Shown in pieces: positions 26,154 through 35,468 of a stretch of DNA of 64,000 nucleotides. Each line of letters begins with the position of its first letter. The stretch's first letter is position 1. This DNA comes from Streptomyces sannanensis (GTDB lineage Bacteria; Actinomycetota; Actinomycetes; Streptomycetales; Streptomycetaceae). The stretch lies in the NCBI RefSeq assembly GCF_039536205.1, contig NZ_BAAAYL010000001.1, positions 620,001 to 684,000 of the forward strand, read 5' to 3'. The position numbers and the translations under genes were made by a program. The notes under the pieces were generated by a model. The model was not told where the DNA came from and did no database searches. It saw only the letters and a program-made list of their open reading frames with translations.

Positions 26154-27898
26154 GGCAGCTCCGCTCTGATCCTGGTCCCGCCGCCGACGGGACTGTGTAC
26201 GTGAAGGACGCCGTCGACGGCGGCGAGCCGGTCCGCGAGACCGAGCAGCCCGGTGCCGCGCGCGGTGTCGGCGCCGCCGATGCCGTCGTCGACCGTCTCG
26301 ATCACCAGTCTGCCGTCGCGGTACCGGGCGGAGACGCTGACCGCCTTCGCCCGCGCGTGCTTGGCGGCGTTGGACAGGGCCTCGCAGACGGTGAAGTATG
26401 CCGTGGACTCGACGACCGGGTCGTAGCGCCGGGGCTCGGCCGCGACCACGACCGGCAGTTCGGCCTGCTCCGCCAGCGCCATGAGTGCGGGGCCGAGGCC
26501 TTCGCGGGTGAGGACGGCCGGGTGGATGCCGTGTGCGATGCCGCGCAGCTCCTCCAGGGCGAGCTTCAGACTGCGCTCGACCTCGGCGACGGAGCGGCGC
26601 AGTGAGTCGTCCGGGTGGTCGGCGAGGCCCTTGTCCACCCGGCGCAGCGCCATCAGCGCGAAGACCAGGCGGGCCTGGGCACCGTCGTGCAGGTCCCGTT
26701 CCAGCCGCTTGCGTTCGGTGTCGGCGGCGCGGACGATGCGCGAGGTGACCTCCTTGGCGCGATTGCGCAGCCAGACGTTCTCCAGCGCCAGCCGTAGGGA
26801 CGCGGCCACGGCCTCCAGCAGCTCGGGGTCCTCGGCGAGCGCCGGATCGTGTCTCAGCAGCGCCAGCGCGGTGCCGCGGGAGGAGTCGACCCGGGTGCAG
26901 CCGGCGCCGGCGGCGCGTACCGTCCGGCCGTCGCTGTCGAGGTACGCGTCCTGCTCCTCGTGCCACAGTGCGAGCCGCAGCGTGGGGTCGCCGAGCACTC
27001 GGGCGAGGGCCTCGCGCAGCCGTCCCGGGTCGGGGTCGGCGCCCACCTCTATGACGAGGCCGCTCACCTCGGCCCGCTGGAGCTGCATCCGCAGCAGACC
27101 GGCGAGGAAGGCGATGGGCACCGCGGTCTGGGTGAGGTCGGAGAGCAGGTAGAACGCCTCCTGGGCCGGCCCGCTCAGGGTGGGCAGCAGATACAGCACC
27201 AGGTCCCAGACGAGGAAGGACGTCGCGATGGCGATGGCGATCCAGGCCGGAAGGAGCGCTCGCCGCCGTGCGACGGAGGCGCGCTGCCAGCGGCGTACGA
27301 TCAGCGCCACCATCACCATGGACACCACGAAGCCGACGGCGCGGAAGGCGCCGTCGACGTAGTCGAAGAGGTATGTGGCTCCGGGGACCAGCAGCGGATT
27401 GGGGCCGCAGTCGCGGCAGTCCAGATAGGTGGTGCCGGTCGCGACGGCCGGATCGAACGTCAACGCCCGCAGCAGTCCGCCCACGGCGACGAGCCCGTAC
27501 CCGAAGAACACCAGGCGCCGGGTCGGCACCGTGGTGAGCCGTCCGTCGGGGAAGGAGACCACCAGGTGGAGGAGGACGGCCGCATTGAGCCCCTCCCACC
27601 AGGCGCCCGCGGCGAAGAGCGCGGGCACTCCGGTGCCCTGCAGATTGCCGAGGAACCAGGTGATCCCCTCGGCGGCCATCAGCACGCCGGTGCGGTTCGC
27701 GGGCCGGCGCCACCAGGCCACGATCCCCGCGGCCGCGTACGCCCAGCCCACGGCCAGGTCCCGCGCCACGTCACCCGCCGACCCGCCGGCCCTCGCATAC
27801 GCCCAGCCGCCGATCGTCCCCGACGCGACGGCCGCAGCCGCCGCCACGCCCAGCCGGAGCCGCAAGGCCCGCTTCCCCTGCGTCTTCACCGGCCACAC
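26144..27898 (-). CDS. Membrane sensor histidine kinase (HisKA_3 type)
   Basis: A 584-residue kinase from GTG 27898 (GTG 27889 is also possible). The N-terminal ~250 residues contain about seven hydrophobic segments, including CRDCGPNPLL, a short cysteine-bearing external loop. A GAF-like region follows (about 265-390), then the dimerisation/phospho-acceptor segment TERKRLERDLHDGAQARLV (His near 402) and the ATPase domain with VCEALSNAAKHARA (N box), DDGIGG (G1) and GTGLLGLADRLAAV (G2). This is the NarX/LiaS-like class that partners with LuxR-type regulators such as the one directly downstream. The signal is unknown. Confidence 0.9.
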   Translation of the reverse strand: MWPVKTQGKRALRLRLGVAAAAAVASGTIGGWAYARAGGSAGDVARDLAVGWAYAAAGIVAWWRRPANRTGVLMAAEGITWFLGNLQGTGVPALFAAGAWWEGLNAAVLLHLVVSFPDGRLTTVPTRRLVFFGYGLVAVGGLLRALTFDPAVATGTTYLDCRDCGPNPLLVPGATYLFDYVDGAFRAVGFVVSMVMVALIVRRWQRASVARRRALLPAWIAIAIATSFLVWDLVLYLLPTLSGPAQEAFYLLSDLTQTAVPIAFLAGLLRMQLQRAEVSGLVIEVGADPDPGRLREALARVLGDPTLRLALWHEEQDAYLDSDGRTVRAAGAGCTRVDSSRGTALALLRHDPALAEDPELLEAVAASLRLALENVWLRNRAKEVTSRIVRAADTERKRLERDLHDGAQARLVFALMALRRVDKGLADHPDDSLRRSVAEVERSLKLALEELRGIAHGIHPAVLTREGLGPALMALAEQAELPVVVAAEPRRYDPVVESTAYFTVCEALSNAAKHARAKAVSVSARYRDGRLVIETVDDGIGGADTARGTGLLGLADRLAAVDGVLHVHSPVGGGTRIRAELPCG

Positions 27899-28051
27899 GG
27901 TAGGCCATGGCCGGAGCGGTCGGACACGGCGCGACGGATGGTCCCGGCCGCCCGGATGGCGGTTCCCGCCGTGCGGTGCCGCCGCGGGCGGCCGAGGCTG
28001 GGGGCGACTGCGGCCGGAACGGCCTTCGACGAACGCTGAGGGAAACAGGTC

Positions 28052-29806
28052 ATGGACTACACCAAGCTGTCGCCCGCACTGGCGGCGACGTACGAGCGCT
28101 ACCAGCAGGAGGGCCGCGCGCGAAGCCCGCTCACGCGCCAGGCCCGGATGCTCGGCCTCGTCTCCGTACGGGAGGAAGCGAAGCCGGTGCGTGTCGTGGT
28201 CTCGCTGGAGTGCGATCCCGACGCCACTCTGGAAGGCAGTCTGAGCGACGGGATCGAGCTCAACCAGGGCGGCAGAAGGGTGCGCACCGCCATCGTCCCC
28301 CTGGACGAACTCCAGCGGCTCTCCATGCACCCCGGCGTCAAGCGCATCGTGCCGGCCACGCAGCTGCGCCCCTGCCTGAACCTCGCACAGGCGAAGGTCG
28401 CCGTGCCGGAGTTCCGGCTGAACACCGGACTCACCGGCAAGGGCGTCGTCGTCGGCATCGTCGACAGCGGTATCGACCCCCTGCACCCGGCGTTCTCGGG
28501 ACGGATCGACCGGATCTGGGACCAGACGATGCTCGGCGGTACCGGTGTTCCGGAGGGCAAGTACGGTGCGGAGTTCACCAATGCCGGGATGACGATGGCC
28601 ACCCTGTCCCGCGACACCGAAGGCCACGGCACCCATGTCGCCGGCATCGCCGCGGGTGTGGACGGCGTCGCCCCCGAGGCGCGTATCGTCATGGTCAAGA
28701 CGGACTTCCAGGACGCGCACATCATCGACGGTATCCAGTACATCTTCCGGGTGGCGCGCGACCTCGATCTGCCCGCGGTGGTCAACCTCAGCCTGGGCGG
28801 GCACTTCGATCCCCATGACGGCACCGACCCGATGTCCCTCGCCATCGAGGAGGAGACGGGCCCGGGCAGGATCGTGTGCTGCGCCGCCGGCAACGAGGGG
28901 GACGACGACCTCCACGCCCGGTTCACCGTCACGGACGGCGCCGTCCGCTCGGTCCCCTGCCACCCCGGCAGCTTCCTGGGCGGGGCGGACATCTTCTGGC
29001 TCAACGGCTGGTACCCGGGCAACGACCGTCTCGAGATCGCCATGGCGTCCCCGTCCGGGGCCACGACTCCCTTCCAGCCCGTCCGCACTTCCGGCACGCC
29101 GGTGAGCAACTTCGACCTGCCCGAGGGCAAGGTCCAGATCGTCACCCCGGGTCCCGACCCGGCCAACGGGGACCACAACTTCGTCGTGGTCGTGGAGCCC
29201 GGACCCGGCACCTCTCCCGGCACGTGGCAGCTGCTGGTCCGCGGAGCGCCGGGCGGCAGAGGCACGAGCCAGGTCGACGTATGGATTCTCGGCCGCCCGG
29301 AGGCCCGGCCGCAGCCGCAGTTCAGCGGCCCCGCCGTGAACGATGCGATCAAGGTCGGATCCCCCGGTGCCGCTTCCTCGGCGATCACCGTCGCCGCCTT
29401 CACCACGCGCAAGGAGTGGCGGGACATCGACGGGAACGACCGGGAGGCCCTGGGGCTGCGGCTCGACGACATCGCCGGCTTCAGCAGCGAGGGCCCGCGC
29501 CGGGACGGGGCGCCCAAGCCGGACATCACCGCCCCGGGCGCAATGGTCATCTCGGCGCTGTCCCGCGACACCGTCGACATGCCCCGCAGCCTCATCACGA
29601 GTGTGGGCCATGTGGCCATGCAGGGGACCAGCATGGCCACGCCGTTCATCGCCGGGATTGCCGCGCTGCTGCTCCAGCGCGACCCGGGCTGCGATCCCCG
29701 TAAGTTCCTGGACATGCTGAGGGCGAATGCCACGATTCCGGGCGGCACGCCCGGAGCCTTCAACCCCAAGTGGGGTCACGGGCTGCTCAAGGCCACCCAC
29801 CTGTGA
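28052..29806 (+). CDS. Non-secreted S8 subtilase
   Basis: A 584-residue serine peptidase from ATG 28052, with GAGGG upstream and no signal peptide. The catalytic triad is complete: Asp in VVGIVDSGIDPLHPAFSG (about 137), His in EGHGTHVAGIAAG (about 192) and Ser in GTSMATPFIAGIAAL (about 527); the oxyanion Asn is in CCAAGNEGDDD. Residues 1-125 form a propeptide-like domain ending KRIVPATQLRP. An insert of about 130 residues between the Asn and Ser blocks looks like a beta-sandwich. It is divergent from the two-component operon. The next gene encodes a small protein resembling its N-terminal domain. It probably acts in the cytoplasm or is exported by a non-Sec route; the substrate is unknown. 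Confidence 0.9.
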   Translation: MDYTKLSPALAATYERYQQEGRARSPLTRQARMLGLVSVREEAKPVRVVVSLECDPDATLEGSLSDGIELNQGGRRVRTAIVPLDELQRLSMHPGVKRIVPATQLRPCLNLAQAKVAVPEFRLNTGLTGKGVVVGIVDSGIDPLHPAFSGRIDRIWDQTMLGGTGVPEGKYGAEFTNAGMTMATLSRDTEGHGTHVAGIAAGVDGVAPEARIVMVKTDFQDAHIIDGIQYIFRVARDLDLPAVVNLSLGGHFDPHDGTDPMSLAIEEETGPGRIVCCAAGNEGDDDLHARFTVTDGAVRSVPCHPGSFLGGADIFWLNGWYPGNDRLEIAMASPSGATTPFQPVRTSGTPVSNFDLPEGKVQIVTPGPDPANGDHNFVVVVEPGPGTSPGTWQLLVRGAPGGRGTSQVDVWILGRPEARPQPQFSGPAVNDAIKVGSPGAASSAITVAAFTTRKEWRDIDGNDREALGLRLDDIAGFSSEGPRRDGAPKPDITAPGAMVISALSRDTVDMPRSLITSVGHVAMQGTSMATPFIAGIAALLLQRDPGCDPRKFLDMLRANATIPGGTPGAFNPKWGHGLLKATHL

Positions 29807-29824
29807 GCGTGTGACCATCGGCTG

Positions 29825-30097
29825 ATGGACTATCGCAAACTCGACGCCTCCCTCGCCGCGGCGATCGACGCCAAGGAGAGCGCTCCGGACGCCCGGGAAC
29901 TGTCCGTCCTCGTACGACTCGCGGAGCCGCCTTCGGCCGCCCAGCTGGAGCAGCTCCGCGGGTCCGGGGTGGACGGCGCGGCCCCCGGGCGCACGGTGCA
30001 GACCGGCACGCTCTCCCGCCGGGACGTCGAGGCACTCTCCGCCCAGACCTGGGTGCTCTCCCTCACGTTGTCCGCTGCACGGCGCCCGCTGCTGTAA
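29825..30097 (+). CDS. Stand-alone subtilase-propeptide-like small protein
   Basis: A 90-residue protein starting 18 bases after the subtilase stop. It begins MDYRKLDASLAAAID, compared with MDYTKLSPALAATYE in the subtilase. It then has a hydrophobic strand (LSVLVRLAEPP, compared with VRVVVSLECDP) and ends TLSRRDVEALSAQTWVLSLTL, compared with IVPLDELQRLSMHPGVKRIV. The layout therefore matches the subtilase's propeptide without the catalytic domain. A role as inhibitor or folding chaperone of the protease is inferred; nothing in the sequence proves it. The ribosome-binding site is weak, so expression may depend on coupling to the upstream gene. A strong hairpin follows at 30112-30141. Confidence 0.65.
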   Translation: MDYRKLDASLAAAIDAKESAPDARELSVLVRLAEPPSAAQLEQLRGSGVDGAAPGRTVQTGTLSRRDVEALSAQTWVLSLTLSAARRPLL

Positions 30098-30111
30098 GGA
30101 GCGGGCGCTCC

Positions 30112-30141
30112 GGGGCCGCTGACGGACTCGTCAGCGGCCCC
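30112..30141 (+). terminator. Hairpin after the subtilase operon
   Basis: GGGGCCGCTGAC and GTCAGCGGCCCC form a perfect 12-bp stem with a 6-base loop, 15 bases past the stop of the small gene. There is no T run, as is common for Streptomyces terminators. Confidence 0.7.
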
Positions 30142-30214
30142 GACCCGCCGAAGACACCAGGAGTGACTCACACCACGGGAGGCCGGGACTTGCCCGGCAC
30201 CCCCCTCCAGCGAT

Positions 30215-30234
30215 TTACTAGGACATCCTAGTAA
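30215..30234. promoter_or_regulatory. Palindromic operator upstream of icmF
   Basis: TTACTAGGA and TCCTAGTAA form a perfect 9-bp inverted repeat around a central CA. This AT-rich palindrome lies 67 bases upstream of the icmF start in a region with no gene. Its size and symmetry suit a dimeric GntR- or TetR/MarR-type repressor. The regulator is not encoded next to it. Confidence 0.6.
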
Positions 30235-30300
30235 CTTACCGACGGTGACCAGATGTACGCGCGGTCCGTGACCGCGGCAGACGGTCATATGGAGGAAAGC

Positions 30301-33300
30301 GTGTCCGCTGACAACGCAGCCGCGCAGCTGTACCGAGCGAAGCATCCCGTACGGTTCGTCACCGCGTCGAGCCTCTTCGACGGGCACGACGCCTCGATCA
30401 ACATCATGCGGCGCATCCTGCAGTCCCAGGGCGCGGAGGTGGTGCACCTCGGGCACAACCGCTCGGTCGGCGAGGTGGTGAACGCGGCCCTGGAGGAGGA
30501 CGTCCAGGGCGTGGCCGTCAGCTCCTACCAGGGCGGGCACATCGAGTACTTCGAGTACCTGATGGAGCAGCTCCGCGAGCGCGGCGCCGGCCATGTGAAG
30601 GTCTACGGAGGCGGGGGCGGCGTCATCGTCCCCGAGGAGATCGAGCGGCTCGCCCGCTCCGGCGTGCGCATCTTCTCCCCCGAGGACGGCCAGCGCCTCG
30701 GCCTGGCCGGCATGATCAACTCGATGGTCGAGGAGTGCGACAGCGCGCTCTGGGACGTGGCCCCGGCCGGTCTCACGGCCGTCCTCGCCGGGGAGCGTCC
30801 GGCGCTCGCGCGGCTGATCACCGGCCTGGAGGCGGGCGCGGTCCCGGAGGCGGACCTGCACACGCTGCGCGAGGCGGCTGCCGCGCGCCCGGTCCCGGTT
30901 CTGGGAATCACCGGCACGGGCGGATCGGGCAAGTCCTCGCTCACCGACGAGCTGGTACGGCGGCTGCGCACCGACCAGCAGGACAAGCTGCGCGTGGCCG
31001 TCCTGGCCGTCGATCCCACCCGACGACGTGGCGGCGGTGCGCTGCTGGGCGACCGTATCCGGATGAACAGCCTGGACGGCGACCGGGTCTTCTTCCGCTC
31101 GCTCGCCACGCGCGGCAGCCACGAGGTCCCCGACGGCCTGCAGGACACGATCGCCGCCTGCAAGGCGGCCGGATACGACCTGGTCATCGTGGAGACCCCG
31201 GGCATCGGACAGGGCGACGCCGCCATCGTCCCCTACGTCGACATCTCGCTGTATGTGATGACGCCCGAGTTCGGCGCGGCCTCGCAGCTGGAGAAGATCG
31301 ACATGCTCGACTTCGCCGATGTCGTGGCCATCAACAAGTTCGAGCGTCGCGGCGCCCAGGACGCCATGCGGGACGTCAGCCGTCAACTGGTCCGCAACCG
31401 GGAGGCGTTCAGCTCGCGCCCCGAGGACATGCCGGTCTACGGCACCAGCGCGGCGACCTTCAACGACGACGGCGTCACCGCCCTCTACCAGCACCTGCGC
31501 GGCCTGCTCACCGAGCGCGGTCTCCCGGCGCAGGCCGGAGCCCTCGCCGAGGTGTCGGTGCGTCACTCCAGCGGCGCGGCCCAGATCGTGCCCCCGGCAC
31601 GGGTGCGGTACCTCGCGGAAATCGCCGAGGGCGTACGTCGCTACCACGCCGACACCGCCGCCCAGTCCGAGGCGGCCCGGCGGATCCAGGCCCTGACCTC
31701 GGTCCGCGACGAGCTGGACGCGGCCGGCGCGGAGGCGGGTTCCGCCGATGTCGCCCGGCTCCTGGACGACGCCCGGGACCGGCTCGCGCCGGCCTCCCGC
31801 CGTCTCCTGGAGGAGTGGCCCGAGACCGTACGGGCCTACTCGGGCGACGAGCTGGTGGTGACCGTACGGGACCGCGAGCTGCGCACCCGGCTGGTCCGCG
31901 AGTCACTGTCCGGCAACCCCATCCGCCGGGTGGCGCTCCCGCGCTACACCGACCACGGCGAGCTGCTGCGCTTCCTGCGCGCGGAGAACCTGCCCGGCCG
32001 CTTCCCGTTCACCGCCGGCGTCTTCCCGTTCAAGCGGGAGGGCGAGGACCCGGCGCGTATGTTCGCCGGTGAGGGCGACCCGAAGCGCACCAACCGACGC
32101 TTCCACTACCTGTCGAAGGACAGCGAGGCCACCCGGCTGTCCACGGCCTTCGACTCGGTGACCCTCTACGGCCGCGACCCCGACCTGCGCCCCGACGTCT
32201 ACGGCAAGGTCGGCACGTCCGGCGTGTCCGTGGCCACCCTCGACGACATGAAGGACCTCTACCAGGGCTTCGACCTCGTCGCACCGACCACCTCGGTCTC
32301 CATGACCATCAACGGGCCGGCGCCGACGATCCTGGCGTTCTTCCTCAACACGGCGGTCGACCAGCAGCTGGACGTCTTCGCCGCCGAGCACGGCCGCCCC
32401 GCCGAACCGCACGAGGCGGAGCAGATCCGGGCCCGGACGCTGAGCAGCGTCCGTGGCACAGTGCAGGCCGACATCCTCAAGGAGGACCAGGGCCAGAACA
32501 CCTGTCTGTTCTCCACCGAGTTCAGCCTGCGGATGATGGCCGACATCCAGGAGTGGTTCATCGAGCAGGGCGTACGCAACTTCTACTCCGTCTCGATCTC
32601 CGGCTACCACATCGCCGAGGCCGGGGCGAACCCGATCAGCCAGCTCGCCTTCACCCTCGCCAACGGCTTCACCTACGTCGAGGCGTACCTGGCCCGGGGC
32701 ATGAACATCGACGACTTCGCCCCGAACCTGTCGTTCTTCTTCTCGAACGGCATGGACCCGGAGTACTCGGTCCTCGGCCGGGTCGCCCGGCGCATCTGGG
32801 CCGTGGCGATGCGGGAGCGGTACGGAGCCGGCGAGCGCAGCCAGAAGCTCAAGTACCACGTCCAGACCTCCGGCCGCTCCCTGCACGCGCAGGAGATGGA
32901 CTTCAACGACATCCGCACGACGCTGCAGGCGCTCATCGCCATCTACGACAACTGCAACAGCCTGCACACCAACGCGTACGACGAGGCGGTGACCACCCCG
33001 ACCGAGGACTCCGTGCGGCGGGCGCTGGCCATCCAGCTCGTCATCAACCGCGAGTGGGGCCTGGCGATGAACGAGAACCCCCTGCAGGGCTCGTTCGTCA
33101 TCGACGAGCTCACCGACCTGGTCGAGGAGGCGGTACTCGCCGAGTTCGAGCGGATCAGCGAGCGCGGCGGTGTGCTCGGCGCCATGGAGACCGGCTACCA
33201 GCGTGGCCGTATCCAGGACGAGTCCATGCTGTACGAGCAGCGCAAGCACGACGGCTCGCTGCCCATCATCGGCGTCAACACCTTCCGCAAGCCCGGCGGT

Positions 33301-33552
33301 GAGCAGGTCCAGACGTCCGTCGAACTGGCCCGCGCCACGGAGGAGGAGAAGCAGTCCCAGCTGGACCGGGTACAGGACTTCCAGGCCCGCCACCAGGACC
33401 AGGCCGAGGCCGCCCTGGCCCGCCTGAAGGAGGCCGCCACGACGGGGGCCAACGTCTTCGCCGTACTGGTGGACGCCGCGCGGGTGTGCTCGCTGCAGCA
33501 GATCTCCGAGGCGTTCTTCGAGGTCGGCGGCCAGTACCGGCGCAACGTCTGA
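30301..33552 (+). CDS. icmF: Fused isobutyryl-CoA mutase with built-in G-protein chaperone
   Basis: A 1083-residue B12 enzyme that interconverts isobutyryl-CoA and n-butyryl-CoA and protects itself with its own GTPase. GTG 30301 was chosen because GGAGG lies 5 bases upstream; ATGs at 30253 and 30289 are less well placed. The N-terminal B12 domain has SSLFDGHDASINIMRRIL with the cobalt-ligand His. The MeaB-like G domain has ITGTGGSGKSSL (about 205), DPTRRRGGGALLGDRI, ETPGIGQGD and INKFERRG. The C-terminal mutase barrel starts near 570 with FPFTAGVFPFKREGEDP and TRLSTAFDSVTLYG, which is the IcmF pattern and not the methylmalonyl-CoA mutase pattern. It lies behind a perfect palindrome and ends in a strong terminator; it links valine or branched-chain acyl-CoA turnover to butyryl-CoA. 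Confidence 0.93.
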   Translation: MSADNAAAQLYRAKHPVRFVTASSLFDGHDASINIMRRILQSQGAEVVHLGHNRSVGEVVNAALEEDVQGVAVSSYQGGHIEYFEYLMEQLRERGAGHVKVYGGGGGVIVPEEIERLARSGVRIFSPEDGQRLGLAGMINSMVEECDSALWDVAPAGLTAVLAGERPALARLITGLEAGAVPEADLHTLREAAAARPVPVLGITGTGGSGKSSLTDELVRRLRTDQQDKLRVAVLAVDPTRRRGGGALLGDRIRMNSLDGDRVFFRSLATRGSHEVPDGLQDTIAACKAAGYDLVIVETPGIGQGDAAIVPYVDISLYVMTPEFGAASQLEKIDMLDFADVVAINKFERRGAQDAMRDVSRQLVRNREAFSSRPEDMPVYGTSAATFNDDGVTALYQHLRGLLTERGLPAQAGALAEVSVRHSSGAAQIVPPARVRYLAEIAEGVRRYHADTAAQSEAARRIQALTSVRDELDAAGAEAGSADVARLLDDARDRLAPASRRLLEEWPETVRAYSGDELVVTVRDRELRTRLVRESLSGNPIRRVALPRYTDHGELLRFLRAENLPGRFPFTAGVFPFKREGEDPARMFAGEGDPKRTNRRFHYLSKDSEATRLSTAFDSVTLYGRDPDLRPDVYGKVGTSGVSVATLDDMKDLYQGFDLVAPTTSVSMTINGPAPTILAFFLNTAVDQQLDVFAAEHGRPAEPHEAEQIRARTLSSVRGTVQADILKEDQGQNTCLFSTEFSLRMMADIQEWFIEQGVRNFYSVSISGYHIAEAGANPISQLAFTLANGFTYVEAYLARGMNIDDFAPNLSFFFSNGMDPEYSVLGRVARRIWAVAMRERYGAGERSQKLKYHVQTSGRSLHAQEMDFNDIRTTLQALIAIYDNCNSLHTNAYDEAVTTPTEDSVRRALAIQLVINREWGLAMNENPLQGSFVIDELTDLVEEAVLAEFERISERGGVLGAMETGYQRGRIQDESMLYEQRKHDGSLPIIGVNTFRKPGGEQVQTSVELARATEEEKQSQLDRVQDFQARHQDQAEAALARLKEAATTGANVFAVLVDAARVCSLQQISEAFFEVGGQYRRNV

Positions 33553-33557
33553 CAGCG

Positions 33558-33604
33558 AAAGGCCGGGGCCGCGTGGCGAGTTGACCACGCGGCCCCGGCC
33601 TTTT
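33558..33604. terminator. Bidirectional terminator between icmF and uppP
   Basis: AAAGGCCGGGGCCGCGTGG (33558-33576) pairs perfectly with 33585-33603, a 19-bp stem with an 8-base loop. It is flanked by AAA on one side and TTTT on the other, so it can stop transcription from both converging genes. Confidence 0.9.
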
Positions 33605-33745
33605 GTCTCCTGCCCTGCGCCCGCGACCCCGGCGCGGTGTCTCGCAGGCAGGGGTGCGCTGCACTGTCGTCACATCCAAAAACGTAGCAATTGCCGCATC
33701 GGACCGGCCGCGGCGAGCGGACGCGGCCGGTGCGTTGTGGTGCGG

Positions 33746-34591
33746 TCATGTGGTCAGCACGCCGGTGGTCAGCAGACCGAAGAGCAGCACGCCGACGACG
33801 ATCCGGTAGATCACGAAGGCGTTGAAGGAGTGCCGGGCAACGAACTTCAGCAGCCAGGCGATCGAGGCGTAGGCCACCACGAAGGAGACGGCGGTGCCGA
33901 CGGCCAGCGGCGCGAAGCCGACTCCGGCACCAACGGCGTCCTTGAGTTCGTACAGGCCCGCGCCGGTGAGCGCCGGGATGCCGAGGAAGAAGGAGAGCCG
34001 GGTGGCCGCGACGCGGTCCAGGTCCAGCATGAGGGCGGTGGACATGGTGGCGCCCGAGCGGGAGAAGCCGGGGAAGAGCAGAGCGAGGATCTGCGAGGAG
34101 CCCACCAGCATGGCGTCCTTGAAGCCGGTGTCGTCCTCGCCGCGCTTGTGCCGGCCCATCCGGTCGGCCGCCCACATCACACCGGATCCGACGATCAGGG
34201 AGCCGGCCACCACCCACAGCGAGGCCAGCGGTCCCTCGACGAGAGGCTTGGCGACCAGGCCCACGACGACGATCGGGATGGTCGCGAAGATGACCCACCA
34301 GGCGAACTTGTAGTCGTGGTGGTAGCGCTCCTCACGGTTGACGAGCCCCCGGCCCCAGGCGGAGACGATCCGCACGATGTCCTTGAAGAAGTAGAGGAGC
34401 ACCGCGGCGATGGCACCGACCTGGATGACGGCGGTGAAACCGACGACGGCGGTGTCGTCGACCGGGATGCCCATGAGCCCCTCGGTGATCTTGAGGTGCC
34501 CGGTGGAGGAGACCGGGAGGAACTCCGTCACCCCCTCCACGATGCCGAGGACGGCGGCCTGGGTGACGCTGATAGCACTCATGGGGTCCAT
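33746..34591 (-). CDS. uppP: Undecaprenyl-diphosphate phosphatase
   Basis: A 281-residue polytopic membrane protein of the UppP/BacA family. It dephosphorylates undecaprenyl diphosphate to recycle the peptidoglycan lipid carrier and can confer bacitracin tolerance. The two inverted catalytic motifs are present: GIVEGVTEFLPVSSTGHL (about 16-33) and LLFPGFSRSGATMSTAL (about 172-188) with its Arg and Ser. Start ATG 34591 or ATG 34582. It lies 145 bases upstream of the DedA gene, and both genes are transcribed leftwards. A gap and a lack of overlap suggest separate transcripts. Confidence 0.95.
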   Translation of the reverse strand: MDPMSAISVTQAAVLGIVEGVTEFLPVSSTGHLKITEGLMGIPVDDTAVVGFTAVIQVGAIAAVLLYFFKDIVRIVSAWGRGLVNREERYHHDYKFAWWVIFATIPIVVVGLVAKPLVEGPLASLWVVAGSLIVGSGVMWAADRMGRHKRGEDDTGFKDAMLVGSSQILALLFPGFSRSGATMSTALMLDLDRVAATRLSFFLGIPALTGAGLYELKDAVGAGVGFAPLAVGTAVSFVVAYASIAWLLKFVARHSFNAFVIYRIVVGVLLFGLLTTGVLTT

Positions 34592-34736
34592 CTCTGCGGT
34601 GGGGCGGACGGGGCGGGCATGCGTGGTTCGGCGGAATGGCGCGCAGGAGTTGTGATGCGACGTGTGCGACGGGGTTCCGCGGCCAGGGTGCGCGGGCGGG
34701 CGCAGGCGTCGCCCGCGGCCGGCCGGGACAGTGCCC

Positions 34737-35381
34737 TCACCGAGGCGGCTCCGTGGTGGTGCGGGCGCGACGGCGGGAGCGCACCACTTCCAGGGCCAGC
34801 GGCACCAGGGAGACGGCGACGATGAGCCCGACCATGGGCAGCAGATAGCGGTCGACGTTGGGGATGCTCGACCCCAGGGCGTAACCGGCGAACACCAGGC
34901 CGACCGTCCACACCAGTCCGCCGGCGACCTGCCAGAGGGTGAAGGTGCGCGCGGGTACCTTCAGGGCCCCGGCCAGCGGGTTGAGCACCGTGCGCACCAT
35001 GGGGATGAAGCGGGCCAGGACGATGGCTTTGCCGTGGCCGTAGCGGGCGAGAAGCTCCTCGGCCCGGACCGCGCCGTCCAGCAGATGCCGGTTGCGGGTA
35101 CGGGCCAGCAGCGCCCCTCCGGCGCGGCGACCGATCAGGTAGCCGGTCTGGGCACCGAGCAGCGCCCCCGCCACGGCGGCGATCAGGACGCCGGGCAGCG
35201 ACAGATGTACGCCACCGGCCCCGGTGGTGCACAGCAGGCCGGCGGTGAACAGCAGCGAGTCACCGGGCAGGAAGAACCCGACCAGCAGGCCCGTCTCGGC
35301 GAACAGCACCAGAAAGACGCCGACGGCGCCGAGCGCCGTCAGCAGTGAGGTGGCATCGAGCGGATTGAGCGCCTGGGGCAC
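34737..35381 (-). CDS. DedA family membrane protein
   Basis: A 214-residue membrane protein from GTG 35381, preceded by AGGAAAGGA. The DedA/SNARE-associated (VTT) signature is present: ETGLLVGFFLPGDSLLFTAG, ALLGAQTGYLIGRRAG, and ARFIPMVRTVLNPLAGALK with the conserved Arg residues. Four or five hydrophobic segments are visible. Family members move polyprenyl-phosphate or phospholipid across the membrane. Its position next to uppP therefore fits lipid-carrier recycling, although that link is inferred. Its promoter region is shared with the divergent blaI-like gene and contains the BlaI-like operator. Confidence 0.92.
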   Translation of the reverse strand: MPQALNPLDATSLLTALGAVGVFLVLFAETGLLVGFFLPGDSLLFTAGLLCTTGAGGVHLSLPGVLIAAVAGALLGAQTGYLIGRRAGGALLARTRNRHLLDGAVRAEELLARYGHGKAIVLARFIPMVRTVLNPLAGALKVPARTFTLWQVAGGLVWTVGLVFAGYALGSSIPNVDRYLLPMVGLIVAVSLVPLALEVVRSRRRARTTTEPPR

Positions 35382-35468
35382 CCGGGGTCCTTTCCTGCCC
35401 TGCGCTGTCCGGGAGACAGGGCGCATGGCACACTCGGGAGGGCGGTGTCTTTTACACGCCCATAGAAG

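Noticed and set aside
26144..29818. One very long minus-strand open frame across the kinase and subtilase region
   Set aside because: Only the part up to 27898 encodes the kinase; the remainder is the antisense shadow of the subtilase gene.
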